Below are positions 33,917 to 43,036 of a stretch of 64,000 bases of DNA, piece by piece. The notes beneath the pieces are model-generated. The model was not told the DNA's origin. It did not search any database and worked only from the letters and a program-made list of their open reading frames with translations. Origin of the DNA: Erythrobacter ani (lineage in GTDB: Bacteria > Pseudomonadota > Alphaproteobacteria > Sphingomonadales > Sphingomonadaceae); contig NZ_JAGSPB010000001.1 in assembly GCF_019204025.1 (NCBI RefSeq), positions 124,001 through 188,000 on the forward strand, read 5' to 3'. Made by a program: the position numbers and the translations under genes. How positions within the stretch are numbered: position 1 is the stretch's first letter; every line of letters starts with the position of its first letter.

Positions 33917-36148
33917 TCAGTAATCGAACCCAAGTGAAACTCCGAACACTCTGGGTTCGTTGACGAAGGCAGTGTTGTTGTTGAAATCGATCACGCCCTG
34001 GACGTTATCTTCCGACGTGATGTTGCGAGCAAAGGCTGCAAGTTCCCACGCCCCGTTATTGGCGCGATACCCTACCCTCAAGCCGCCTTCGAATCGGCTG
34101 CCCGCATTGAATTCGAGGCTTTCGTAAAGCAGAAAATTGGTATCGCCGAGATATACCCAATCGGTGAAGATGAAGAACTCATCATCGTCGCCCACCGGAA
34201 TCGTGTAGCTCGCAGTGAGATCGCCGCTCCATTCCGGTGCATTGGGGAAAGGATTGCCGTCAACCGATGCAAAAACGACCGGGCCAAAGGGTCCGGCTAT
34301 CGTCCGCGTCGGATCGGTAACGGTGCACTGCGCGCACGTTCCAACCTCGAGATTGGGATCCTTGATCTCTGTATCGTTGTAAGCGATGCCGATAGTGACT
34401 TCGAAATTCGGCGTGATCTGGAATGCGGTGTCCAATTCGAAACCGTACGCTTCGCCTTCGTTGGCGTTGATAAGCTGCACCAGGTTGCCTGCGCCGCCGA
34501 CTGCTGTGAATTGCGGATCGTCGACTGTGTAATAGAACACAGCGCCGTTGATGCGCACTCTCCTGTCGGCCAGCTCGGTTTTGAAACCGGCTTCATAGGA
34601 CATGATGTTCTCTGACTGCGCAACCGATGGCGGATTGAAGAACGCGACATCGCGTCCTTGAATGGTCGGGCCGCGGAATGCGTCTGCCACCTTGCCGTAG
34701 ACGCTCACATCATCGGACAGATCGACAAACAGGCTGACATCCCAATCGAACTGGTCGTCCTGGACGCTGACAGGCTGCGGTGCAGCACCAGAGACGACGA
34801 AGAAATCCTTCTCGTCATCGGTATAGCGCAAACCGCCGGTCAGACGGACGGCTTCCGTCAACTGATAGCTCGCTTGACCGAAGACGGCCCAGGCATCATT
34901 CGTGTGATTGACGGTGACGGGAGGAGGAAAAGTGAATCCTACCGTCGAAACGTCGAAATCACTCTCGAAATAAAATCCGCCGATCTGCCATGTCAGTGGG
35001 CCATCGGTGTTCGAGGCCAGACGAATCTCCTGCGTAAACTGGTAGAGATCGATCGAATCCTGCGTGTCCGAGGGGAAAGGGATGAATCCCGGCCCGGTCA
35101 CCAGATTGCCGCCGTCGATATCGCCGCGGCTGAACCCTTCGCTTTCGTAATAACCCGTGATCGACGTCAGCGTCGCGCCGTCGAACTCGTATCCTAGGTT
35201 TAGCGTCGCACCCCATTGCTCATATTCGGCGGGGTTACCGCCGCCCGCGTCATAAAATACGGTATCGCGGTCGTAATTCGCGTTCAGATCGTTGTCGCCC
35301 GGTCCAAGCACATTGGCGCGGAAGAAAGTCGAGCTGCCTTCGAGATCGCGGTACTGGATCTGCGCCAGCGCAGTGAAACGCTTCTCCTCGTCAGGGGTAA
35401 GCAAAAGCTGCCCACGCACGGCGAAATCGGTGAACCCTCCGAGTGCGTCATCCTCGCCGGTGAAGCCGTTGTCGATCCAGTCGCTGCGGCGCTGGAGCTG
35501 GGTCGACACGCGGAACGCCAGCTTCTCCTCGACGATAGCCCGGCCGACAGCTGCGTTCAGCGAGACCGTGTCGAACGATCCGTAAGACACGGATCCGCGA
35601 ATGTCCGCCTCGTCGCTGGGCCTCACCGTGTTGATCTTGACGATGCCGGCAGGTGTGTTGCGACCGAACAACGTACCTTGCGGTCCGCGAAGGACTTCGA
35701 TGCGCTCGATATCGAAGATGGGAAAGCTCTTGAGCGTCACGTTTTCGAGAACAATGTCGTCCATGATGACTGAAACCGGCTGCGAGGCGGCGAGATCGAA
35801 ATCGGTGTTGCCGAGACCGCGGATGTAGAAACGCGGCGCAACGCGGCCATTGGAACTTTCCACGTTCAGACCAGGGACCGAGCCTGCGAGTGCTGTGGTA
35901 TCCCCGGCTGCCGCGAAAATATTGTCGACTCGTGTCTGGTTCAGGATGTCCGCGGAAACCGCAACATCCTGAAGGTTCTCCTCGCGGCGGTTGGCCGTGA
36001 CGATGATCGAGGAAAGCTGGCCGGCATCGGCCTCGCTTTCATCCTCGGCGTCTTGCGCCGCGGCCGGCGCGGACAGCCCGAATGCGGCAGCGGTGAGGAT
36101 GGTTGAGCTTGTGAGGATCGAACGGATGGAAACAGCGCAGGATGTCAT
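33917..36148 (-). CDS. TonB-dependent receptor
   Basis: A 743-residue outer-membrane receptor. The signal peptide ends A-P-A-A-A-Q-D. A TonB-box-like stretch (S-S-I-I-V-T-A-N-R-R-E-E-N-L-Q-D-V) precedes a plug domain (P-R-F-Y-I-R-G-L-G-N, I-E-R-I-E-V-L-R-G-P-Q-G-T-L-F-G-R-N), and the barrel ends G-V-S-L-G-F-D-Y with an aromatic terminal residue. This plug pattern is typical of the many sphingomonad receptors for organic substrates or siderophores; the ligand is unknown. It is transcribed away from purS and converges on the M16 peptidase. Confidence 0.93.
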   Translation of the reverse strand: MTSCAVSIRSILTSSTILTAAAFGLSAPAAAQDAEDESEADAGQLSSIIVTANRREENLQDVAVSADILNQTRVDNIFAAAGDTTALAGSVPGLNVESSNGRVAPRFYIRGLGNTDFDLAASQPVSVIMDDIVLENVTLKSFPIFDIERIEVLRGPQGTLFGRNTPAGIVKINTVRPSDEADIRGSVSYGSFDTVSLNAAVGRAIVEEKLAFRVSTQLQRRSDWIDNGFTGEDDALGGFTDFAVRGQLLLTPDEEKRFTALAQIQYRDLEGSSTFFRANVLGPGDNDLNANYDRDTVFYDAGGGNPAEYEQWGATLNLGYEFDGATLTSITGYYESEGFSRGDIDGGNLVTGPGFIPFPSDTQDSIDLYQFTQEIRLASNTDGPLTWQIGGFYFESDFDVSTVGFTFPPPVTVNHTNDAWAVFGQASYQLTEAVRLTGGLRYTDDEKDFFVVSGAAPQPVSVQDDQFDWDVSLFVDLSDDVSVYGKVADAFRGPTIQGRDVAFFNPPSVAQSENIMSYEAGFKTELADRRVRINGAVFYYTVDDPQFTAVGGAGNLVQLINANEGEAYGFELDTAFQITPNFEVTIGIAYNDTEIKDPNLEVGTCAQCTVTDPTRTIAGPFGPVVFASVDGNPFPNAPEWSGDLTASYTIPVGDDDEFFIFTDWVYLGDTNFLLYESLEFNAGSRFEGGLRVGYRANNGAWELAAFARNITSEDNVQGVIDFNNNTAFVNEPRVFGVSLGFDY

Positions 36149-36454
36149 CGGAATAGCCTTTGATTTGGGTCGATGAAGGGCGAAACTGCCAAAAACTACG
36201 ACCCAGCAAGTGCCAGACCAGCGCGATTCTGGCGAGTTCGACCAATCAGAATCCTGCGAGAAACTGCTAAAGCGAGGTCACTCTGCCATTCGCTGTTGCA
36301 CTCGGGCGACACCTAGGCACGGCACGAGCTGCCAGGCACACATCCCAGACAGCCAATATAGTGGGAAGGCCCACCACAGGAATTGCGCCCACCCATGCGC
36401 ACGCTATAGGGTCGGACAAATTCGCACCTTGCCGTCACGCTGAGGAACAATCTC
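36149..36454. other. 306-base divergent intergenic region
   Basis: The region holds the divergent promoters of the receptor gene (minus) and purS-purQ (plus). No small gene with a ribosome binding site was recognised. A short GTGGG/CCCAC hairpin at 36361-36374 is the only structure noticed. A GAGGAAC ribosome binding site for purS lies at its right edge. Confidence 0.5.
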
Positions 36455-36706
36455 ATGAAAGTCCGCATTCTCGTCCGCCTCAAGCCAGGGGTTCTCGATC
36501 CGCAGGGCCGCGCTGTCCACCATGCTCTCGAAGGACTCGGATTCGAAGGCGTGAAAGATGTCCGGATCGGACGCATGATCGACATGGATGTCGCCGATGG
36601 CACGAGCGACGACGCGCTCAACTCGATGTGCGAAAAACTACTGGCGAACATGGTCATCGAGGATTTCGCGATCGAGAAGCTGGACAGCGAGAAGGAGCCA
36701 GCCTGA
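36455..36706 (+). CDS. purS: FGAM synthase subunit PurS
   Basis: An 83-residue subunit of the three-part phosphoribosylformylglycinamidine synthase (PurS-PurQ-PurL), which bridges the glutaminase and synthetase. It shows the family pattern [17 protein letters not shown] and [11 protein letters not shown]. Its TGA overlaps the purQ ATG by one base (TGATG). purL is not in the window. Confidence 0.95.
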   Translation: MKVRILVRLKPGVLDPQGRAVHHALEGLGFEGVKDVRIGRMIDMDVADGTSDDALNSMCEKLLANMVIEDFAIEKLDSEKEPA

Positions 36707-37395
36707 TGGGTTTCCGAGCGGGCGTAATAACCTTCCCCGGTTCCAACTGCGACCGCGACATGGCCGTCGCACTAGAGGCTGTTTCCGGCGAACCAGCCCT
36801 AAGGATTTGGCACGGTGATGCGGACCTGCCGACCAATTTGGATCTGCTCGCCCTGCCCGGCGGCTTTTCCTACGGCGACTACCTGCGTTCAGGCGCAATG
36901 GCCGCGAAGAGCCCGATAATGCGGGCGGTTGTGGCCGCAGCGCAGAGCGGCGTGCCCGTACTCGGCGTATGCAACGGCTTCCAAGTCCTCACCGAAAGCG
37001 GGCTGCTGCCGGGCGCGCTGATGCGCAATTCGGGCCAGACTTTCGTGTGCAAAACCGTTCCCCTCAAGGTCGAAAACACCTCCTCGCTCTTCACAAGAGG
37101 ATTCGAGCCGGGCGAAATTCTGCGAGTTCCCATAGCGCATCATGATGGCAATTATTTTGCCGATGAGTCAGTGCTGGATCAGCTTGAAGGTGAAGGCCGC
37201 ATCGCGTTTCGTTACGGCGAACCCGTCAACGGATCGCGCCGCGACATTGCGGGGATACTCAGCGCTAACGGAAGGGTGCTTGGCATGATGCCTCATCCGG
37301 AACGCGCGATTTCACCGGCAGCGCATCCCTCTTTGGGCGGCGCGGATGGTCGCAGACTTTTCGAGAATGTCATCGCGGCGTTGGTCAACGCCTGA
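36706..37395 (+). CDS. purQ: FGAM synthase glutaminase subunit PurQ
   Basis: A 229-residue class I glutamine amidotransferase that supplies ammonia to PurL. It begins [18 protein letters not shown]. The nucleophile is Cys89 in L-G-V-C-N-G-F-Q, and the catalytic His and Glu lie in M-M-P-H-P-E-R. The frame is open from 36361 but that part overlaps purS; the ATG at 36706 fits the family and the coupling. It ends 14 bases before the convergent GGDEF-EAL gene. Confidence 0.96.
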   Translation: MGFRAGVITFPGSNCDRDMAVALEAVSGEPALRIWHGDADLPTNLDLLALPGGFSYGDYLRSGAMAAKSPIMRAVVAAAQSGVPVLGVCNGFQVLTESGLLPGALMRNSGQTFVCKTVPLKVENTSSLFTRGFEPGEILRVPIAHHDGNYFADESVLDQLEGEGRIAFRYGEPVNGSRRDIAGILSANGRVLGMMPHPERAISPAAHPSLGGADGRRLFENVIAALVNA

Positions 37396-37409
37396 ACCGA
37401 AGACGGAGA

Positions 37410-39770
37410 TCAGCTCGCCTCGCGCTGGTCGTTCATGGTACGAAACAGGCGGATGGCTTCTTCTTTCGACATCGGCCTTCCGAAATAGAATCCCTGAATT
37501 TTGTCGCAGCCAAGGTTGCGGATAAGCTCGGCTTCCTCTGCCGTCTCGACACCTTCGGCAGTGGTCGTCATGTCCAGGCTCTGCGCCATCGCCACAACCG
37601 CGTTGATAATGGCGAGACTTTCATTGCTGCCCTGAGCGGCGCCCTGCACAAAAGTGCGATCGACCTTGATGGTAGAGAATCGCAGCTTTCGCAGATAGCC
37701 TAGCGAAGAATACCCGGTCCCGAAATCGTCCAGCGCAACCGAACACCCGAGAGCCATGATCTGCTCAAGCGAATTGCGAGCCGTCGTCGCGTCTCGCACG
37801 AAGATGCTTTCGGTGACTTCGACTTCAAGCCGCTCTGGTCTCAATCCGCTGGCTGCAAGTGCGTCGATCACGTCCTGGTGAAATTCGGGCTCAAGGAGCT
37901 GCTCTGGCGACACGTTGACGTTGACCTTGATGTCATCGGGCCATGCCCGCGCTTCCATGCAGGATTCTCGCAAGATCCACCGGCCAAGGGGCACGATCAA
38001 GCGGGTGTCTTCCGCCAACGGAATGAACTTGCCCGGGCTGACGAACCCGTGCTCGGGACTGTTCCAGCGCACGAGCGCTTCGAAGCTGACGATCTGCTCG
38101 TTTCTTGCATCAACGACTGGCTGGTAATGAAGGACGAATTCGTCTTCGAGCACAGCCTTGCGAAGCGACACCTCCAAACGCCGTCGCTCCTCCGCCGTGG
38201 CGTGTAGCTCGGGTTCAAACCGGCAATGCTCGCCCCCACCGACATCCTTTGCGCGGTAAAGCGCCAAGTCGGCGTTTCGCATAAGCTCTTCGACCGAGTT
38301 TCCGTCGCGCGGACCGACCGCCGAACCGACGCTCGCCCCCACATACAATGTGTGCTGGTCAACCTGATATGGCTCGGAAAGCACTTCGATCACCTTGAGC
38401 GCGGTGCTGCTTATAAGGTCGCTGTCGCTGGCATCGCGGATGACGATCGCGAACTCGTCACCGCCAAGGCGCCCGCAAAGCAAATCGCCGCCAATGATCG
38501 TCTGAAGCCGAGAAGAGACCTGCGCGAGCAGCTTGTCGCCTATCATGTGCCCAAGCGAATCGTTCACCGCCTTGAAGCGGTCGAGATCGACCATCAGGAG
38601 CGCACAGCGTGTGCGCCACTGGGCGGCATATCGAAGAGCCTCGCCCAGGCCTTCATTGATCTGTAAACGGTTGGGCAGCGCTGTAAGAGTGTCGAACCGA
38701 GCGAGGTAGGCGATCTTCTCGCTTGAAGCTCGCTGCTCGGTCACGTCCGACCCAACGCCGCGAAACCCTATGAACTTGCCGCGGTCGTCGCGCATAGGAG
38801 TGCCTGATAATTCCCACCAGCGCTCTTCGCCCCGGATCGAAACGTGCACGATCAGATTCGAGAAGTTTTCATGGGCCTTCAGCCGCTCAGCCAGCTCACG
38901 CAGGCTCGGCGCATAATCTCGAGGATCGCAATCCCGTGTCGCGATCAGTTCAAGCAATGGCTTGCCCTCGACTTCTGATTGTCGGTGCCCCAATGCAAAG
39001 GCAAATCGGGGGCTGACCGAGCGCAACCGGCGAGTTGTATCTATCTCCCAGAGCCAATCTGCTTCGTTCTCTTCGAATTCGCGCAGGAGCAGCGAGACGA
39101 CCTCCTCCTTCTCGACCAGGCTGGTCTCGGCGATGCGGGCCGCCAGATGCACACGGCCGACTTCGATTGCACCCAGAACAGATGCGACCATGAAGACAAA
39201 TGTCATGCCTACGAGGATCCACATATCCGACAGGGCAGCGTGGGTCATCGTGGCCAGTGAGATGAGGATGGTCGCGCCCACGATGCTTATCGGTGCGTTC
39301 GTGGCGAAGTAAATGGAACCGGCAACGATTAGGACGAGGACAAGGAGCAGGGAGGCAAGGTCAGTCGCTGTGCCGAACGGGGCAAAGACAAGAACAGGAA
39401 CCGACCACATCAGGCCCGAAAGGATCGCACTTGAAAGATTCCGTCTGAAATCCTGCGATGTCACCGTCCGGCTCTCGGAATCTGCCAGCTTGTTATCGAT
39501 CAGAATTCCGCGAGCATGCACGAGGCACAGACCGAGCAACCACGCCGCAAGCCAATGGAGCGGAACGGTGCCGATATAGATTTGAGCGACAAACAGCGCG
39601 AGCACGGCCTGACCGCATCCTCGGCTCACCGTAAGCTTCGCCAGTGAAGCGTATTGCAATCCGCGCAGACGCACCCAATCGGCATCACCGCGGTTCTTGA
39701 ATCCAAGAACCGCGGATACTGACAACTCAGGTGGTCTTGCCTGCTGTTGGGAAGGAACCGGTTTGCTCAC
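37410..39770 (-). CDS. Membrane PAS-GGDEF-EAL protein (cyclic-di-GMP turnover)
   Basis: About 786 residues. An N-terminal membrane module with several hydrophobic segments (about 45-220) is followed by a PAS-like domain (about 240-365), a GGDEF domain with an intact G-G-D-E-F (about 436-440), and an EAL domain with F-E-A-L-V-R-W, D-D-F-G-T-G-Y-S-S and E-G-V-E-T-A-E-E. Both catalytic motifs look intact, so synthesis and breakdown of c-di-GMP are both possible. No RxxD inhibitory site is seen just before GGDEF. I used the GTG at 39770; a TTG at 39791 is an alternative and neither has a clear ribosome binding site. Confidence 0.9.
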   Translation of the reverse strand: MSKPVPSQQQARPPELSVSAVLGFKNRGDADWVRLRGLQYASLAKLTVSRGCGQAVLALFVAQIYIGTVPLHWLAAWLLGLCLVHARGILIDNKLADSESRTVTSQDFRRNLSSAILSGLMWSVPVLVFAPFGTATDLASLLLVLVLIVAGSIYFATNAPISIVGATILISLATMTHAALSDMWILVGMTFVFMVASVLGAIEVGRVHLAARIAETSLVEKEEVVSLLLREFEENEADWLWEIDTTRRLRSVSPRFAFALGHRQSEVEGKPLLELIATRDCDPRDYAPSLRELAERLKAHENFSNLIVHVSIRGEERWWELSGTPMRDDRGKFIGFRGVGSDVTEQRASSEKIAYLARFDTLTALPNRLQINEGLGEALRYAAQWRTRCALLMVDLDRFKAVNDSLGHMIGDKLLAQVSSRLQTIIGGDLLCGRLGGDEFAIVIRDASDSDLISSTALKVIEVLSEPYQVDQHTLYVGASVGSAVGPRDGNSVEELMRNADLALYRAKDVGGGEHCRFEPELHATAEERRRLEVSLRKAVLEDEFVLHYQPVVDARNEQIVSFEALVRWNSPEHGFVSPGKFIPLAEDTRLIVPLGRWILRESCMEARAWPDDIKVNVNVSPEQLLEPEFHQDVIDALAASGLRPERLEVEVTESIFVRDATTARNSLEQIMALGCSVALDDFGTGYSSLGYLRKLRFSTIKVDRTFVQGAAQGSNESLAIINAVVAMAQSLDMTTTAEGVETAEEAELIRNLGCDKIQGFYFGRPMSKEEAIRLFRTMNDQREAS

Positions 39771-39964
39771 ACGAGACCAATTAAGGAGCAAAGGTTAGAG
39801 GGGGGTAAAATTGCGGAACAAATCGGCAAGTATTTCCAGATCGCGAGTTGGGTATTTTTCCATTTTGTTACAGATTGTTAGGGAAAAACACGCGCCATCG
39901 CCGAGCCATATTTAGTCCAACTTAACCATGCCATCCATTTGAGAACCTGGCAGGCCACGAATTC

Positions 39965-41800
39965 TCATTCGACAGTGACCGATTTTGCAAGGTTCCGCGG
40001 TTGATCCACATCTGTGCCTTTCACGACGGCCACATGATAGGCGAGCAATTGCACTGGGATCGCATAGACGAGCGGAGCGATCAGAGGATGCACTTGCGGC
40101 ATTTCGATGGTCGCCATGCAGCCCTCGCCTGCATCCTCGATACCCTTGGCATCGGAGATCAGCACGACTTTTCCGCCGCGCGCGCGGACCTCTTCCATGT
40201 TGGATACTGTTTTCTCGAAAAGCGGGCCTGATGGCGCGATCACCACGACGGGCACATCTTCGTCGATCAGCGCAATCGGCCCATGCTTCATTTCGCCCGA
40301 AGCGTATCCTTCTGCATGGATATAACTGATTTCCTTGAGCTTGAGCGCGCCCTCGAGTGCGAGCGGATAATCCTGGCCTCGCCCAAGATAGAGCACATCG
40401 CGTGCTGGAGCGATCAGATGCGCCATCGCGGCTATATCATCATCATGATCCAAAGCCGCGTTGAGACAAGCGGGTGCTTCGAGCAGGTGCTGCACCACTC
40501 CCATCTCGTCTTGGCGGCTCATCAGCCCTCGCTTGACCGCCATATGCGCTGCAAGCGCGGCCAGCACGGCGAGCTGGCACGTAAATGCCTTTGTCGAGGC
40601 AACTCCGATTTCCGGACCGGCATGGGTCGGAAGCAATAGATCCGCTTCCCGTGCCATGGTGCTGGTTGGCACGTTGACGACCACACCGATAGTCTGGCCC
40701 TCTTCCTTGCAATGGCGCAGCGCCGCGAGCGTGTCTGCGGTCTCTCCACTCTGGGAAATGAAGATTGCAAGGCCGCCTTCTTCCAAAACGGGTTCGCGGT
40801 ACCGGAACTCGCTTGCAACATCGATGTCGACGGGAACGCGGGCGAATTGCTCGAACCAGTATTTGGCCACAAGCCCGGCATAATAGGATGTCCCGCATGC
40901 GACGATCGTAAGTCGACGGACGGATGAGATATCGAACTCGAACTGCGGAAGCGCCACCGAGTAATCATCGCGTCGCAGATAGGAACCGAGCGTCTGCGCC
41001 ACGACCGTTGGCTGCTCGAAAATTTCCTTCTGCATGAAGTGACGGTAATTACCCTTTTCCGTCGCCGTCGCGGAAGCGCCCGACGCCCGGATTTCTCGCG
41101 TCACTTCGGTACCATCGACGTCGAAAATCTGAGCGCCCTCGCGAGTGATGACCGCCCAGTCTCCTTCTTCGAGATAGGATATCTGCTGCGTCAGGGGAGC
41201 AAGGGCGAGCGCATCAGAGCCGAGATACATCTCCGGCGTTTCATTTGCCAAACCATAACCAAGGACTAGCGGCGAACCCAGCCGCGCTCCGATCAGCATT
41301 TCGGGATGGTCGCGAAACGCGACGGCGAGCGCGAACGCGCCGCGCAGTCTGGGAAGAACATTGCGAACAGCCTCGGTCGGACTCTCGCCGTTTTCGACCC
41401 TCCGAGAGATCAGGTGCGCGACGACTTCGCTGTCTGTTTCGCTTTCGAAAGAGTGACCATTCTGACGCAGTTCCGCCCGCAGTTCCTTGTAGTTTTCGAT
41501 GATGCCGTTGTGGACGATCGCCACCTCGCCGGTCGCATGGGGGTGTGCGTTTTCAGCCGTGGGCGCGCCGTGTGTGGCCCAGCGTGTATGGGCGATGCCC
41601 ACATGTCCGGGAGCGCCATCTTCGCGCAATACGTCGATGAGGTTCGAAAGCTTTCCCTTGGCTCTACGCCGCACAAGCTTGCCATCATGCAAGGTGCAGA
41701 TGCCCGCGCTGTCATAGCCGCGATATTCCATCCGCTTGAGACCATCGACCAGCCGATCTGCGACAGGTTCACTGCCTACGATTCCGATAATACCGCACAT
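39965..41800 (-). CDS. glmS: Glutamine-fructose-6-phosphate aminotransferase (isomerizing)
   Basis: Makes glucosamine-6-phosphate, the first step to UDP-GlcNAc for the cell wall and lipid A. 611 residues: the N-terminal glutaminase starts M-C-G-I-I-G-I-V with the catalytic Cys2, followed by two SIS sugar-isomerase domains (S-Q-S-G-E-T-A-D-T and the V-K-G-T-D-V-D-Q-P-R-N-L-A-K-S-V-T-V-E end). The frame opens 11 codons earlier, but Cys2 must follow the initiator. No glmS ribozyme sequence is evident upstream. It lies 83 bases after the transporter gene on the same strand. Confidence 0.97.
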   Translation of the reverse strand: MCGIIGIVGSEPVADRLVDGLKRMEYRGYDSAGICTLHDGKLVRRRAKGKLSNLIDVLREDGAPGHVGIAHTRWATHGAPTAENAHPHATGEVAIVHNGIIENYKELRAELRQNGHSFESETDSEVVAHLISRRVENGESPTEAVRNVLPRLRGAFALAVAFRDHPEMLIGARLGSPLVLGYGLANETPEMYLGSDALALAPLTQQISYLEEGDWAVITREGAQIFDVDGTEVTREIRASGASATATEKGNYRHFMQKEIFEQPTVVAQTLGSYLRRDDYSVALPQFEFDISSVRRLTIVACGTSYYAGLVAKYWFEQFARVPVDIDVASEFRYREPVLEEGGLAIFISQSGETADTLAALRHCKEEGQTIGVVVNVPTSTMAREADLLLPTHAGPEIGVASTKAFTCQLAVLAALAAHMAVKRGLMSRQDEMGVVQHLLEAPACLNAALDHDDDIAAMAHLIAPARDVLYLGRGQDYPLALEGALKLKEISYIHAEGYASGEMKHGPIALIDEDVPVVVIAPSGPLFEKTVSNMEEVRARGGKVVLISDAKGIEDAGEGCMATIEMPQVHPLIAPLVYAIPVQLLAYHVAVVKGTDVDQPRNLAKSVTVE

Positions 41801-41883
41801 GTTTCGTATGATTTCCTGCTTATGCGAGCGCAAATGGCCCGGCTAGATGAATAAAACTCTGAACAAGGCCGCGTTCCTAGCCT

Positions 41884-42798
41884 CTATCTCATAGACGGCA
41901 AGTTCCCTGAACCCGAGCTGGCACGCATCCCATTTCGCCAAAGGATCAGGCCAGCCAGAATTATCAGGCCTGCACCTAAAAGTGTCATCACGTCGGGCCG
42001 GTCACCGAACCACCACCAACCCAGCGCGATCGCAATGAGCATCTGCACATAAATCGCGGGAGCCACCTGCGAAGCCCCTGCCTTCGATGTGCCGATATAT
42101 GCAAGCCAATGCGCGGTGGTCGCGGTGAAGGCAACCACCCCGCAGCGCGCAACCACATCCCAGCTCGGCCAGCCGAAATCCAGCTGCTCAATGCCAGAGA
42201 ACTTCAAGCCTACGCTCAAAACGATAAGGATCGGGGCACAAATCGCCGCCATGAAGACCTGCATCGAAAGAGCGCTGCCCTGCCCTGCGCTCGCGCGATT
42301 CGCAATCATCAGCAACGCGAAGAACACCGCCGAAACAAGCGGCAGGAGTGCGCTCCATCCCAGTTCGGCCAGATTGGGCCGGAGGATGATCACGACCCCC
42401 GCCAATGCCAGGAGCGACACGCCATAAACCGACGGCCGCACTCGTTCGCCCAGCAATGGGCCTGAGAGAACCTGCGTGAGCACTGGAGAGAGAAAGCCGA
42501 TGGCCAAAGCTTCGGCGAGCGGCATGATATATATCGCAGAGAAGAAGCATACCGAAGCAAGAGCGAGGCAAACCCCGCGTGCGACCTGAAGCCAGGGCTG
42601 TCTTGGCTTAAACGCCTCAGGACCCTCGCTCCGCAGCAGCAGCACCGACAGCACAGCTGCTCCTAAGAAAAACCGCAACGCCGCGACTGCGAAGGGTGGC
42701 CACTCGCCAGCCATGGTTTTTACCACCGCGTCGCCCACAGCCAAGGTCGCGAAACCGCTCGCTGCATAAGCCAGCCCGATACGCTCTTCGTGGGTCAT
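41884..42798 (-). CDS. DMT superfamily transporter (EamA domains)
   Basis: About 304 residues with ten hydrophobic segments in two five-helix EamA repeats, the layout of drug/metabolite exporters. The second repeat starts around residue 150. Substrate unknown. The ATG at 42798 begins M-T-H-E-E-R; a TTG seven codons upstream (42819) is possible. It is on the same strand as glmS, 83 bases away, but a shared role is not evident. Confidence 0.85.
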   Translation of the reverse strand: MTHEERIGLAYAASGFATLAVGDAVVKTMAGEWPPFAVAALRFFLGAAVLSVLLLRSEGPEAFKPRQPWLQVARGVCLALASVCFFSAIYIMPLAEALAIGFLSPVLTQVLSGPLLGERVRPSVYGVSLLALAGVVIILRPNLAELGWSALLPLVSAVFFALLMIANRASAGQGSALSMQVFMAAICAPILIVLSVGLKFSGIEQLDFGWPSWDVVARCGVVAFTATTAHWLAYIGTSKAGASQVAPAIYVQMLIAIALGWWWFGDRPDVMTLLGAGLIILAGLILWRNGMRASSGSGNLPSMR

Positions 42799-43036
42799 CG
42801 TCTGATCAGAAGCCGCCAAGACATGCTGGCGCGGTGAACGCAGCCTGCTGGAAACGCAAGCGTAACGACTGCCTTAAGCATGCCGAGCATTGCTTATTGT
42901 GTTAACCACTCGGCGGTCACCCGAAATTTAGGAAAAAAATAAGGTTTCCGAATTATTCACCAAACTTCGAGAGGCGCTGTTCGCCCTGATGCGGGCAAGC
43001 GTAGTGTTATGAATTTATAGGCCTCGGGGGCTTGGA

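Noticed and set aside
41801-41883. A possible glmS ribozyme upstream of glmS
   Set aside because: The 83 bases between the transporter and glmS are too short and show no ribozyme core; the class is not expected in this lineage.
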